From: Ligula intestinalis
Lineage: Eukaryota; Platyhelminthes; Cestoda; Diphyllobothriidea; Diphyllobothriidae
Reading direction: 5' to 3'
Assembly: GCA_036362985.1 (NCBI GenBank)
Contig: JAYGXS010000008.1
Location: 21,483,817-21,547,816, forward strand
Length of the DNA stretch: 64,000 bases
Part shown: piece after piece, positions 54,315 through 64,000 of the stretch
Layout of the letters: every line of letters starts with the position of its first letter
Numbering within the stretch: position 1 is the first letter of the stretch
Position numbers and translations under genes: made by a program
Notes under the pieces: generated by a model
Seen by the model: only the letters and a program-made list of their open reading frames with translations
Databases searched by the model: none
What the model was told of the DNA's origin: nothing

Positions 54315-55853
54315 TTAACATAGGTCAGGTTTCAACCGCCTTATGTATGCTGCCTCCAGGTAGCGTAAGATACGAGTTGTTCGTGCCCGAACAAGTATTC
54401 TGAAGGATGTTTTAGGGTCAACAGGATGACCCGTATCCAATAGGTGTTCAGTAATAGAAGAACGGGGAGTCCTTTTCTCCTGTCTTAATAACGAACTCGG
54501 CAAGTGCTCTTTTGCTCTGGCTGCCAATTGCCGTTGTGTTTGTCCTATGTACTTGCATCCGCAAGTGCATGTAAATTGGTAAACAACATTAGAAGTGGCA
54601 TACAACGGCAAGGCATCCTTCGCAGTTGGAATAGGAAGGGTCTTCACCGAGTTGCAGAATACAAGCTCAGCTGCAAAATAGGTCCTTTCAATGGTATTGC
54701 GTAAACGTCTCATTATGGTGTTTAAGGTGTTGTCTCCCTTAAATGGCAAGGAAATGAAAACAGGCTTTTTCGGAGCTGATTGTTCTATAACCTTTTGCCG
54801 TAAGGGTTTGCTATTCTTTTCAATAAAGTGAGCTGGATAACCACGTTTGAGAAGAGTTTCCTTGAGGCTTGCAATTTCTGCATCCAGTGTATCCATTGAG
54901 CAGATTTTGCTTGTCCTCTGGAAGAGGGTGCAAACTAAGTTACGTTTCCATTGAAAGGGGACAAAACTTAGATAATGCAAATACTGCCCTCTCCATGTAT
55001 TCTTATGGAAAACTCTCCGCGTTATAGAGCCATCTTTCTGCCTAGTCATGTGAACGTCTAAGAAAGAAAACTGGTTTTCACGTTCCACTTCCATCGTAAA
55101 TTTCATTTTTGGATGTAAACTGTTCATTGTTAACAGTAGTTTCTTAGCTTTCTTTATGTTTTTAACAATTGCAAAGATGTCATCCAAATATCTTCTATAG
55201 AGTGTTGTACTTTTCAATGTTGAAGTTACTTTTTCTTCGAGGTGACCCATAAATATATCTGCAAAGGTAGGACCAAGAGGACTTCCCATTGCCACTCCGT
55301 CAACTTGTCTATACAGTTGGCCGTTAAATAGGAACTGAACATTCTTTGTACATAATTTTAATGACTCTCGTAATATGTCAGGGGGCAGGCGAGTTTCAGA
55401 AGCATATGCACAAATGATATCAATTTTTTCATCCAGGGGCACGTTGGTAAATAGGGACTCAACGTCCAAAGATATCATATATCTGCCTGCAATATTTTGA
55501 TGACTAATTACATCGACAAATTGGAAACTGTCTCTCAGCGTATACGTAGAGAATCTATTGCGAATTGGTTCTAGTTCTTTTACTAGCCAACGCGCTAGTC
55601 TGTGAAATGGTGAATTGGACATGGAAATGATAGGTAGTAAAGGGATATCCTTTTTGTGAGTTTTAGGTAATCCGTATAGTCGCGGAATATAGGAACCCTT
55701 GGGTTTTAAATATAGTCCTGTTTTGGTGTCTAACAAATTATTATCCATCAAAAGCTTGATGGTCTTCCAGGCGGACTCTTCCAATGCCTTGGTTTCCTCT
55801 TTGCCTTGTGATTCTAGACGAAATTTGCTAGAATCATTTAGGATATTTTCCAT
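54315..55853 (-). CDS. Penelope-like reverse transcriptase with GIY-YIG domain
   Basis: 512 codons without a stop from ATG at 55853. The frame stays open upstream into the right inverted repeat (…KEHLIALSALKHHKDIVISK LDKGNGVVIL), so the true N-terminus is lost. RT: YGLPKTHKKDIPLLPIISMS, SLDVESLFTNVPL (first Asp), VAMGSPLGPTFADIFMGHLE, RYLDDIFAIV (catalytic YLDD), FSFLDVHMTR. C-terminal GIY-YIG endonuclease: VVYQFTCTCGCKYIGQTQRQ, RAKEHL, ITEHLLDTGHPVD, and a final RYLEAAYIRRLKPDLC. Penelope-like proteins pair telomerase-related RT with this nuclease. The open frame suggests a fairly recent insertion, but the missing 5' part makes it non-autonomous. Confidence 0.92.
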   Translation of the reverse strand: MENILNDSSKFRLESQGKEETKALEESAWKTIKLLMDNNLLDTKTGLYLKPKGSYIPRLYGLPKTHKKDIPLLPIISMSNSPFHRLARWLVKELEPIRNRFSTYTLRDSFQFVDVISHQNIAGRYMISLDVESLFTNVPLDEKIDIICAYASETRLPPDILRESLKLCTKNVQFLFNGQLYRQVDGVAMGSPLGPTFADIFMGHLEEKVTSTLKSTTLYRRYLDDIFAIVKNIKKAKKLLLTMNSLHPKMKFTMEVERENQFSFLDVHMTRQKDGSITRRVFHKNTWRGQYLHYLSFVPFQWKRNLVCTLFQRTSKICSMDTLDAEIASLKETLLKRGYPAHFIEKNSKPLRQKVIEQSAPKKPVFISLPFKGDNTLNTIMRRLRNTIERTYFAAELVFCNSVKTLPIPTAKDALPLYATSNVVYQFTCTCGCKYIGQTQRQLAARAKEHLPSSLLRQEKRTPRSSITEHLLDTGHPVDPKTSFRILVRARTTRILRYLEAAYIRRLKPDLC

Positions 55854-56006
55854 TTTCTGTACATAATCCTTGCGATTGAGGATGACAACACCATTCCCTT
55901 TGTCGAGTTTAGAAATTACTATGTCTTTGTGGTGTTTCAGAGCAGATAGAGCAATTAGATGTTCCTTGGTTATTGGTGAGCGTTGTGTTATTGGCGCTCG
56001 ACGATA

Positions 56007-56105
56007 TTGGATCGATTTTTTTGTATGAATTCAATTCTGTAATTTATCATTCGTTATTCTGTTTAGGCAGCGAGCGGAAGCGGCTGATGAGCGCTCGCGA
56101 AATTT
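56007..56105 (-). repeat. Element J terminal inverted repeat, right arm
   Basis: Inverted copy of 54026-54124. On the plus strand it carries the 5' hammerhead half (AGCGG, CTGATGA, stem II, GAAA) and stops inside stem III at the target duplication, so this arm alone cannot form a ribozyme. Confidence 0.95.
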
Positions 56106-56119
56106 ATGATCACGAGGTG
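56106..56119 (+). repeat. Target-site duplication of element J, right copy
   Basis: Identical to 53946-53959. Confidence 0.95.
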
Positions 56120-56918
56120 GCATTTTTCAAGGCACTGTCATGGGTCCTTTACTATTCATTCTATGCATAAACGAAATTTTGACTAATCTAAAAAAAATGT
56201 CCATGATCTCATTTGTGCAGACGATCTTAAATGCCTATACTCATTTTCTAAGGACATGGCAAGTATGTGCGTTGATAAAAAAATGCGGACCTTCTTACAC
56301 TTTCAGGATTGAGTGCTACCTGGCAGAGTGAATTCTCTCCAATCAAGTTTAGTTTTATGTGTTTTGGTCACGCCAAGCTGTTCTGCCCCCTTGTCTTCCA
56401 AAACACTCCACTTTACGATCGATACACTGTAAAAGACTAAGGTCTAAGCTACACAAATAAACAAGCATTGTCAACTCATGCTGATCGAATATATGCTAAG
56501 GCTGCACATTTGTGTTGTCTTTTATCAAACAATTTCTTCATGCTGGAAATAAAGTTAAAACTTTATTGAATGTGTGTTCTACCCATCGTAGAATATTGCT
56601 GTCCCCTCTTTGCTCTAATGAATGCGATAAGATTGAAAATGTACAGAGGGTATTAACTCGCAAAATATATCGCTCTTCCTCGATCCACTACTTCTTATAC
56701 GGAGAGCTGTCAGTTAGCAAACATGTCGTTTATTTGGGTCAGAAGACTCCAAGTGGGCCTCTGTTTCATCTTTCACGTTATTTTTACGCGTAACCTTCAA
56801 AAAATCAAGGTTCTTATTCCCACAGATAGACCTATTCCAACTCTTTATTCCTACAGGATAATTGCACCCCCCTTTAGATCCACTTTGAATCATTCTTACT
56901 TTTATGCCTCCAAACGTC
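56120..56918 (+). pseudogene. E-family LINE copy I, right part
   Basis: Continues the RT after element J: GIFQGTVMGPLLFILCINEI, then a corrupted catalytic region (SFVQTI where E has IYADDL). The C-terminal region follows (KMYRGY-type text lost; FIWVRRLQVGLCFIFHVIF near 56725 matches FIWVRRLEAHFCLLLWLNN of E). It ends around 56918 where LINE K begins. Dead. Confidence 0.82.
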
Positions 56919-56968
56919 GTCAACTTGCTTCCGAAAAGAGGGAGCGGGCCAGCAAGGGTGAACAAAAC

Positions 56969-57262
56969 TTGGTTATTTACAACAACCAAGTGACTCAACG
57001 TCCATTGTTCTCACCTTGGATATGTCCGTTCCGGATAACCACACAGTCGGCTCAGTAGAAAGAGGATTGAGCCCAATCGAAAAACATACAGAGGCAGAAC
57101 AAAGGGGAAAAACATTTGGTTATTTACAACAACCAAGTGATCCAGCATCCACTGATCTCTCCCAGGAAAGGTCCTCCCCGGATGACCGCACTGTCGATCG
57201 GGAAAGGGGTGGGGAATGCCTGACTGTAACAATTTCTCGAGCAAACAGAAAGTTAACTTTCA
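56969..57262 (+). repeat. 147-bp tandem duplication at the 5' end of LINE K
   Basis: 'ttggttatttacaacaacca' at 56969 recurs at 57116, with diverged copies of the following sequence ('ccggataaccacacagtcgg' against 'ccggatgaccgcactgtcga'). The period is a multiple of three, so the reading frame is kept (49 codons). Confidence 0.85.
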
Positions 57263-59388
57263 TGTACACCAATGCACAGAATATGCTTTCAAAGCTTGAC
57301 GAGCTGAAGATTCATGCCTTTGAGTTATCACCAGATATAGTTTTAATAACGGAAACTTGGCTGTCTGAACAGATAGCCGATGGCGAGGTATCCATGCCTG
57401 GCTATCAACTGTTCAGAAAATACAGAGAAGGGCGTCAAGGCGGTGGGGTAGCAACATACGTGAAAAATATACTCACAGTTTTAGACAAAAATGATAAATT
57501 GGCGTGTATTTCCGAGGATATCTGGCTGGCCATTAAAGCACCAGGTGCACCCAACCTCGATATACTGACACTCTACCGACCACCAAGAAGAGAGCCAGTA
57601 GTCGATGCCTCCTTGCTAGAGGAGCTGGAAAAGATTACTGCACGATCGGACATCCTGATTGTGGGACACTTTAACGCGCCTAACATCGACTGGGGTGCGG
57701 CCTGCGCACATAGCTCCGATCTAACCTTCGACAGCTGCCTTCTGAGCATGACTCTGAAGTTGTTTCTCACGCAACACGTCACTTTTTCAACAAGGATGCG
57801 CGATGGCCAACCGTCCAACTGTCTGGACCTCGTTCTCACGAAATCACAGGACAGCATCGACGACTTGTCATGTCTCCTACCACTAGGTAAAAGTGACCAT
57901 GTTGTACTGCTATGGGATTACTCGTTATTCTCAATACCGGAGAGACCCTCAACAGCCAGACGAAATATTTGGCAAGGCGATTTCGATCGAATGAAGACCG
58001 AACTCACGCGCGCCGATTGGGAAACTCTATTTTCTGGAAACATAACTGCGCACTGGGAAGCGTTCCGGACCACACTGCACAGACTCATCGACAACCACTG
58101 TCCGATTTCGCGAAAAAAGGTGAACACTAGACCGCGATGGCTTACGCAGGCCTTAAAAATAGAAGTAAACAAAAAGCGGAAGCTGTGGAAAAAAATGCTA
58201 GCAGACAGGACTCCTGCATCTGTCAGTGCCTACAAAACTCAGAGAAACCAGGTCAAGGGTCTTAATCTCAAAACAAGACGGTCTTTCGAAACAGACTTGC
58301 TAAACCGGGCCACAGTGAACCCCAAACTGTTTTACAGTTATCTCAGGCAGAGTACCAAAAACAAGGATCCGATAACCCTGCTTAGGACCGCTGAGGGAAG
58401 AGACTTGATAGATGATGAAGCGAAGGCTGATCATCTGTCGAAATTTTTCCGATCAATCTTCACAAAGGAAACGGCATACGATCACCCGACTGACGACACC
58501 GAAGCGGATACAGTAGTTGAGACTGTCCAATTCCCCGAGGCTGCTGTTCTTAAGGAACTCTTAAGCTTAAAAGAATCTAAGTCACCAGGTCCCGACAACG
58601 TACCAGCCAATATTTTGAAGGAGCTCGCCAATGAGTTGGCCAAACCACTATCTTTGCTCTTACAAACCTCCTTCAAAACCGGATGCCTACCAGTAGATTG
58701 GAAATCTGCAAGGATTACACCGCTATACAAGGGGGGAAGCCGGGTCTCAGCGAATAACTACCGACCAGTCAGCCTTACTGCAATCTGTTGCAAAATCATG
58801 GAAACAATTATCAAGCAACAACTTATGCAGTTCCTGGAACAAAACCATCTGCTATCGGATGCTCAGCATGGCTTTCGTAGATGTTGGTCCTGCGTTACAA
58901 ACTTGCTTAACTGCTTAGAACGGTAGACTGAGGCAGTCGATAGTGGAAACTCAATGCATGCTGTCTATATTGACTTCAACAAGGTTTTCGATAGCGTGCC
59001 GCACCACCGCCTCCCTTATAAAGTCAGCCGCATAGGAGTAAGGGGTAGGCTCCTAACGTGGATAAAAAGCTTCCTAATCGGTCGCTCGCAAACTGTCCAC
59101 ATCAGCGACAAACACTCAGCCAAGGTTGGGGTTGAGAGTGGTGTTTCCCAAGGCTTCGTTCTCGGCCCTATTTTCTTTGTTATCTACATCAACGACTGTG
59201 TCCGCGAACTGGATTGCGGCATCGCCATGTTTGCCGATGATATACAACTTTGGAGCGAAATTCGAACTGTAGCTGACGAAGTGCACTTACAGGAAAATTT
59301 AAATAGACTTCAAAAATGGTCGGCAGACTGGCTCTTACCATTCGAGTTGGCAAATCCGGTTCTTCAAACGGCATGGCTTACCAACTGA
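57022..59388 (+). pseudogene. LINE K ORF2 (endonuclease-RT), one in-frame stop
   Basis: Open from ATG at 57022 to a TAG at 58924-58926 (…LNCLER*TEAVDSGN…, probably a former Trp), then open in the same frame to 59388. Endonuclease: LTFMYTNAQNMLSKLDELKI, ITETWLSEQIADGEVSMPGY, GGGVATYVKNI, LTLYRPPRRE, VGHFNAPNIDW (usual GDFNAP, so the catalytic Asp is replaced by His), CLDLVLTKSQ, GKSDHVVLLWDYS. RT: SPGPDNVPANILKELANELA, AQHGFRRCWSCVTNLL, DFNKVFDSVPHHRL, GVSQGFVLGPIFF, FADDIQLW (both aspartates kept). A frameshift near 59340 ends the frame. Confidence 0.88.
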
Positions 59389-60067
59389 ATGACATACCAT
59401 TGAAGGAAGTGAACGCCCAGAAAGACTTGGGAGTCTAGATCACACCCTCGCTTAAACCCTCCCTGCATTGCACAAAGGTAGCCAAGTCCGCGATGTCGAT
59501 CCTTCACCTCGTCAAACGAGCTTTTTCTACCTTCAATGAAGAGTGCTTCACAAAAGTCTTCGGAACCTTCGTACGACCGCACCTAGAATCCGCTATCCAA
59601 GCTTGGAGACCCTGGGCCAGGAAAGACATCAACATCCTGGAAAAGGTACAACGGCGCGCAACCAAACTTTTTATGGGGCAGGACTCGCAGACTTATGAAA
59701 CACGGCTGTCGAATCTCAAGCTCATCCCTTTGCGCTACAGGCAGCTTCGGGGGGACCTGTTACTAGCATTCCGCGTATGACGTCTTCAAGACTGCTGTCT
59801 TATATCAGGGGAATTTGTCGAATTAGCAACGACCACGAATCTGAGGGGTCACCCCTCAAATTAAAGGTGACAGGGGCCAGGCTGGACACCCGGAAACACT
59901 TCTTTTCAAAAACGGTAGTCGGAGCGTGGAATGCGCTTCCTCAGGACGTTGTTATGTCTGAATCGCCAGAGGGTTTAAAGCAAAAACTGGATCGATATAG
60001 CAGTGCACGATGGATCGGAACTGACAATTTGCAAAAAAAAATAATGCAACTTCCAATTTTTCAGTAG
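59389..60067 (+). pseudogene. LINE K C-terminal region, frameshifted
   Basis: Continuation of ORF2 in other frames: YQLNDIPLKEVNAQKDLGV with a TAG at 59436-59438, then FGTFVRPHLESAIQAWRPWA, LEKVQRRATKLF, LIPLRYRQLRGDLLLAFRV, and after another shift FFSKTVVGAWNALPQDVVMS. This is the conserved C-terminal module of this LINE family, also present in copies A and C. Confidence 0.85.
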
Positions 60068-60140
60068 TTCTAGTTTTTTATATACATTCACTTTTGCTAT
60101 TTATAACGCCCTCCCACGCATAGCCTCATGCGAAGGTCTT

Positions 60141-60480
60141 CGCGGTCTACCCTACTTGGCTATCTGCGTACCGTGATAACCCACTGGCGATCTTATCAGC
60201 CAGACCTGCCGGTCTAAACAGTAACCCTTGGTTCGTCCCAAAGCGGACTGTCGAAGATCTTACCGGATGCCTCTGTTTTTCCAGTTCCGTGGTGGACTCT
60301 GCAATCAGCAAGGAAGAATCAGGACGTGGCTTCCACACGGTGCGGATCGTGGAAACTTTGCAATGCCCCCCCCCCTAGTGGGAATCCCTTTTTTTCTCCT
60401 AAATCCCACGCATTACCCTCACAAGGGCGACAGTTTTTCTCCTAAAAATCCCTGAGGAGTTTTTTTCACTGTCTTCTCCT
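60141..60480. other. Unassigned region
   Basis: Pyrimidine-rich, with C and T runs near 60370-60480. Nothing was recognised. Confidence 0.3.
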
Positions 60481-60491
60481 ATTTTCATCGT

Positions 60492-61150
60492 ATGACTCAG
60501 GACAACTGGCCTCGCCAACAGTCTAAGAAACAATTTTTTTGCTACCACTGCACATATAGACAAATAGGGCACTCAAAGGAATATTTCCTACATACCCTCA
60601 ATATAATGATACTGATACTGATATGCCTTCCTCTGGAAAAGTATTCCCCTCGAAATCAGACTGTCGTCTAACTTAGCAGCTTCTAAAATCTTATAACGTT
60701 AACACTTTACTTCGGAAGACATAAAGTCCTTGTCATACGTCCCTTCCCAAACACACAATTTTTGGAATTTGAAACGGGTTCCCCTGGTATCTGAGGTGCT
60801 AATTTTTAGATAAAAATTTTCCACGCATGTCTATTTCTTCCTCTTTTTAATGAAATGTGCACATATATTTTTGTCTACTTCTCTGTCCTGTCACCATTGC
60901 CGTTTTCTCCATGCTCCATTTAAAAACCCTGATGAGAGGCTGAATGATCTTTATTCATGCTCATGGCGGTCCTGTTATGATCGCCATGTCGTCGCTGGAC
61001 TCCGCAGTCTAAACGGTCACATCTCCGGCGTTTAATTGATGATCAGGTGACATCTGCCGCTCAATCACTTGTCGACTTTGTTGTTCGCGATGGCCTCCTC
61101 CGGTTTCACTGCCTTGATGGTTGATAATGAAGCCAGTCGGGCGGTGTTAC
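60492..61150 (+). pseudogene. Possible degraded Cys/His-rich ORF1-like region
   Basis: Protein-like pieces lie in sequence: FFCYHCTYRQIGHSKEYF at about 60530, SCHHCRFLHAPFKNPDERLN then DLYSCSWRSCYDRHVVAGLR at about 60890-61010, and LIDDQVTSAAQSLVDFVVRD at about 61035-61095. The Cys/His spacing recalls a zinc-binding ORF1 of a retroelement, but no family match can be asserted, and stops separate the pieces. Confidence 0.3.
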
Positions 61151-63645
61151 AGTGGTGAATGACAGCCTCTGCTGTTATATGATTTCTCCAATTACAAGAA
61201 GCGTTTTCAACCCTCATACGTTTTCACTAGCAGTTCTGTCTCATTTGAACTACAATCAATCCTCTCAACCAAACCCCCTTAATTGTTTGAAGCAGTTTTT
61301 TCTTCAACGTTTTGTTTTCTAAGTGGGGGTTCACTGAACTCCGCCCCATCTTTAATGATAGGAATTCTTTTCACTGTTTCAGTAAATTAATCCGTCAACA
61401 CTAATTAACGCTCCCACTGCCTATGGGGTTGTTTCACGGAAAGCAGCATTTATCAACTTTGCATTTATTTTTTCCATAGCACTTATTTTGCAATAGAGAC
61501 GCCCTCGGGGTCTAAAATATAATGTTTATTTATGTATTTTTTTGATTTCCAGTACTGTGAATTATGCTGGTCTCACACACTTCTTTACCAAGTAAGTTGG
61601 CCTTAGTCATGATGCATCTTATGTTCTGATCCAAACAAAAGGTTATCATTTAGAATGGAACGCTACCATTATCCTCAACATGCACCGTGCTTGTTAAACA
61701 CTATCACCCTCGCAATTTCATAATACGTGGTTAACAAGTCCCAAGAGAGGAAGCGGAGTAATTAGTAGGACCATCAGTCTAAGTATTTCTTACTGAACAC
61801 TTAGAGACCGTCTTCTTGTCTTGCCCTGGCGGTCAAAAAATTAATGACGTTGTCGGAAGGGGGCTGTACTATGCTCTTTTTGATCTTGATTTGACCAGTG
61901 GCGTGAAAGTAAAGGACAAAGACACGGAGCAAGCTCTCCTATCTATGAGGTCGCTGAACGTTTTTTGTGGAACAAAGTAAAAAATTGCAATATACATGTG
62001 TGCGCGAAGTGGAACCAGGGTGGTCAACCTAACGTTCATGAACTAGAAGCCGCGTTAACATGGTGACTAAAGAAATCCCTGAATGCACTTGTGTCTAGGT
62101 CCCAGACAATTAAGCATTCATTATTTTCTTCCCTTCTTCTATATTGCCAGTTTCGTTTAAACATATTGGACACAAAACTGGAGCTTGATCACGGGTCGCC
62201 ATATTTTTGTCACAAGGTTGTAAGATTCCATAAATACTTATCGCACAAATAAACTGTTGTCCTTTGTACTCATTCTACTATTGTTCGATGTTAGAACGGA
62301 GTTGTCAACAATACAAAAGGCATCAGCAGTTTTACGACAATAATGATCTTTTTTGACGTTAATAAATGTTGCCTTCCATCAAACATCCACTTTTCGGTTC
62401 TCGGACTATATCATATTTTATGTGTGTGTCTTTTAATGTCTGTCCTGGACAACCCCTTTTGTGGTCAATTTACTCACAGTATCTTTGGCAGAATTCTGGC
62501 AACGGGCACAGGAATTCTTTTGCTTTCGTATTCAGGCAACATTCGTTATGCAAATGTTACGGAGTAAGTAGACAAATTATGTAACTTGACCGAGTTCCTT
62601 CTTCCCTCGTTTCCTTCTTGACTGCAAAGTTATTCGGTTGATAGTTCAGCGGATGTTCCATATGCGATGCTTAAAGCAGAGCATTCATGCCTTTCATCGC
62701 TGTCTAATGGCCAGCGCTATCATGCTCTTGTGCAAGAAAATATTTTGGCGACCGCGAGCATTCCTAACTCATCCATCTTCAGCGTTTGAGTTTTCGTAAA
62801 ATGACTATTCATAAAACTTTTCTTAAAATTTGTGTTCTTTAGACGACTGTTCCTATGTACCTAAGCCATTTTGAACTCTCGTACGATTAACGCATACGTA
62901 AGCTACCTAACATGACCAATCAGAAAATGGAGGTGAAGCGTCGAGCATAAGAATTGCTCAAATTTGAAGGTGTGTTACTGCGCCTACATCTGAGTTGTCT
63001 GTCCTTAAGGCACTAGTAGTTCACTTGATGTGGATTACTGCTACCATACAGATGTGCGCATCAACCGGTCCAGCCCGATGTTCTGTCAACCACTACCGGC
63101 GTCAATCCCGCTCCAATCGAGAACGAGGGATATTTACTGGCACCATGCAAATTTCGGCACCAAGGACAAATGCCGTATTTCACCTTGGTCGTTTAAGTTC
63201 TAAACAAGAAACCCATCGGCTGCAAAGTAACAGGGGCTGATTTCTCTCCAAACTCTGCCGATTTTTGACAGCAAATTGGCAGACGTCTCAGTATCAGTAT
63301 CATTGCTTTTAATATAGTCAACTGGCATTGCCCCAAACTTGTTTTAGCTTGAAGCTGTAAATTGCTCACCCATTTTAATATTTTGATTCCCTTTATTCTT
63401 TCTGGAAATTCGACTTTATCGATTCCTTCGTTGGATATTGATGAATACTGCTGTTTCAACTGTTATACTTCGTGCCAATGCGTAAGCTTCTTTATAACTT
63501 ATGTTTGACTGCAAACAACTTTGCCTTCTTGTCAGTCCGTCAGTATAATTATGGGAAAAATAGGCTTTGTTTGCGATATTTTAGCCCTATTTGCCACATT
63601 AAATTCTCAAAATGCATGAGCAATGTTAAAAAATGTTCAGTCAGG
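61150..63645. other. Unassigned region
   Basis: About 2.5 kb, A+T-rich. 'gccctcggggtctaaaatat' then a T-rich run at 61500-61550 could be a decayed LINE tail. No gene, tRNA-like head or tandem repeat could be supported. Confidence 0.3.
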
Positions 63646-63649
63646 AAAA

Positions 63650-64000
63650 TATAAACCTTCATCTGGTGCAGTGGTGTTGCGTGGCTGATTTGTCACAAAG
63701 TTCCCGTTGCGCTGCAGCATGTGTACATCAAGTTTGTGTTTTAATGTCGTCACAGATTTGCACACAACAATTGCCTTAGAAAGGTTATTCCACGGGTCAA
63801 CGACCCTGACAAAGAAAAAAAATACTTCCTCAAGTTAAATCCTCCTTGGGGCAAATTCATTTTGAAATAATGTCCCCGGACTTACGTGGAATTGGCGAGC
63901 TGCAAAAAATGGCCACACACGAGAGTGTAGTCCAAGCCACGCAAGATACAGAAGGCTTGTATCAAATCTCCACGTTACTGCCTGTATCTCAAAGGATAGA
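63650..64000 (-). pseudogene. CR1-like LINE C-terminal relic
   Basis: Minus-strand translation gives YPLRYRQ*RGDLIQAFCILR then GLDYTLVCGHFLQLANST, RGHYFKMNLPQGGFNLRKYF and, in another frame, FFVRVVDPWNNLSKAIVVCK then SVTTLKHKLDVHML. This is the C-terminal module of CR1-like ORF2 (compare PLRYRQLRGDLLLAF and VVGAWNALPQDVV in copy K). It contains stops and a frameshift, and it runs off the right edge. Confidence 0.85.

Larger units (their letters stand above)
53960..56105 (-). mobile_element. Penelope-like element J (2146 bp)
   Basis: Inserted in LINE I with a perfect 14-bp target duplication. It carries ~98-bp terminal inverted repeats (54026-54124 and 56007-56105, about 97% identical), one long RT/GIY-YIG frame on the minus strand, and a 66-bp extension at the left end that completes a hammerhead ribozyme. 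The 5' end is truncated: the coding frame runs open into the right inverted repeat. A truncated body with an inverted end copy and a ribozyme is a known architecture of Penelope-like retroelements. Confidence 0.92.
56919..60140 (+). mobile_element. CR1-like LINE copy K, nearly full length
   Basis: Plus-strand LINE with intact domain order from the endonuclease to the C-terminal region. It is the best preserved CR1 copy here. The 5' end is in a 147-bp in-frame duplication. There is no ORF1, so it is probably 5'-truncated within or before ORF2. The 3' end is near 60100. No target duplication was resolved. Confidence 0.88.

Noticed and set aside
56079..56105. Second hammerhead in the right arm of element J
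   Set aside because: It has CTGATGA and GAAA, but stem III and the cleavage strand are replaced by host DNA at the target duplication.
1..64000. LTR retrotransposons, CRISPR arrays, rRNA genes
   Set aside because: No long direct terminal repeats with gag-pol, no regularly spaced short repeats with unique spacers, and no rRNA-like sequence were seen.

Overview
The window looks like flatworm (Platyhelminthes) nuclear DNA, most likely a tapeworm and less securely a fluke. The evidence is several families of CR1-like and RTE-like LINEs and Penelope-like elements (PLEs) carrying a GIY-YIG domain, tRNA-derived SINE heads, one apparent intron of 47 bp, and a ~335-bp satellite that carries a hammerhead ribozyme consensus. 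The species cannot be fixed from the sequence alone. There is no bacterial, organellar or viral signature. A run of exactly 100 N (52027-52126) marks an assembly gap.

Layout. 1-220 is a PLE reverse transcriptase (RT) relic on the minus strand. 221-3390 is the ~335-bp satellite, about nine and a half monomers arranged as a four-monomer higher-order repeat; its minus-strand consensus contains all parts of a hammerhead ribozyme. 3560-4870 is an RTE-like RT relic. 4.9-7.3 kb holds dispersed repeats, a CR1 RT scrap and SINE heads. 7.7-10.8 kb is a 1179-bp tandem duplication, interrupted by a 455-bp hAT-like element and flanked by short TGTCGTG-ended MITEs. 11.3-14.5 kb holds five exons with matching phases and good splice sites, the best candidate for an ordinary host gene (Ser/Pro/Thr-rich, unidentified). 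15-20 kb is almost featureless apart from SINEs.

20.2-41.4 kb is a retrotransposon graveyard: CR1 copies A and B on the minus strand; CR1 copy C on the plus strand, split by a 5.3-kb LINE of a second family (E); two 3'-truncated CR1 copies (D and G) on the minus strand; and a nearly intact RTE-like element (F) splitting G. 42.5-42.8 kb is a young 159-bp tandem duplication. 43-47.9 kb is mostly unassigned. 47.9-48.3 kb has three possible exons of a second host gene. 48.3-51.9 kb holds dispersed repeats and two PLE relics. 52.1-56.9 kb is an E-family LINE (I) split by a PLE (J). J has a 14-bp target duplication, ~98-bp inverted terminal repeats, a long open RT/GIY-YIG frame and a minus-strand hammerhead ribozyme. 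56.9-60.1 kb is a nearly full-length CR1 copy (K). The rest is unassigned except a CR1 3' relic at the right edge.

How it works together: nearly all recognisable coding sequence belongs to selfish elements. LINEs of the CR1, RTE-like and E families would copy by target-primed reverse transcription. SINE heads probably depend on LINE machinery. PLEs and the satellite both carry self-cleaving RNA motifs. Most copies are dead through stops, frameshifts or lost RT aspartates; F and J are closest to intact. The most interesting signals are the two independent hammerhead ribozymes and the two spliced host-gene candidates.
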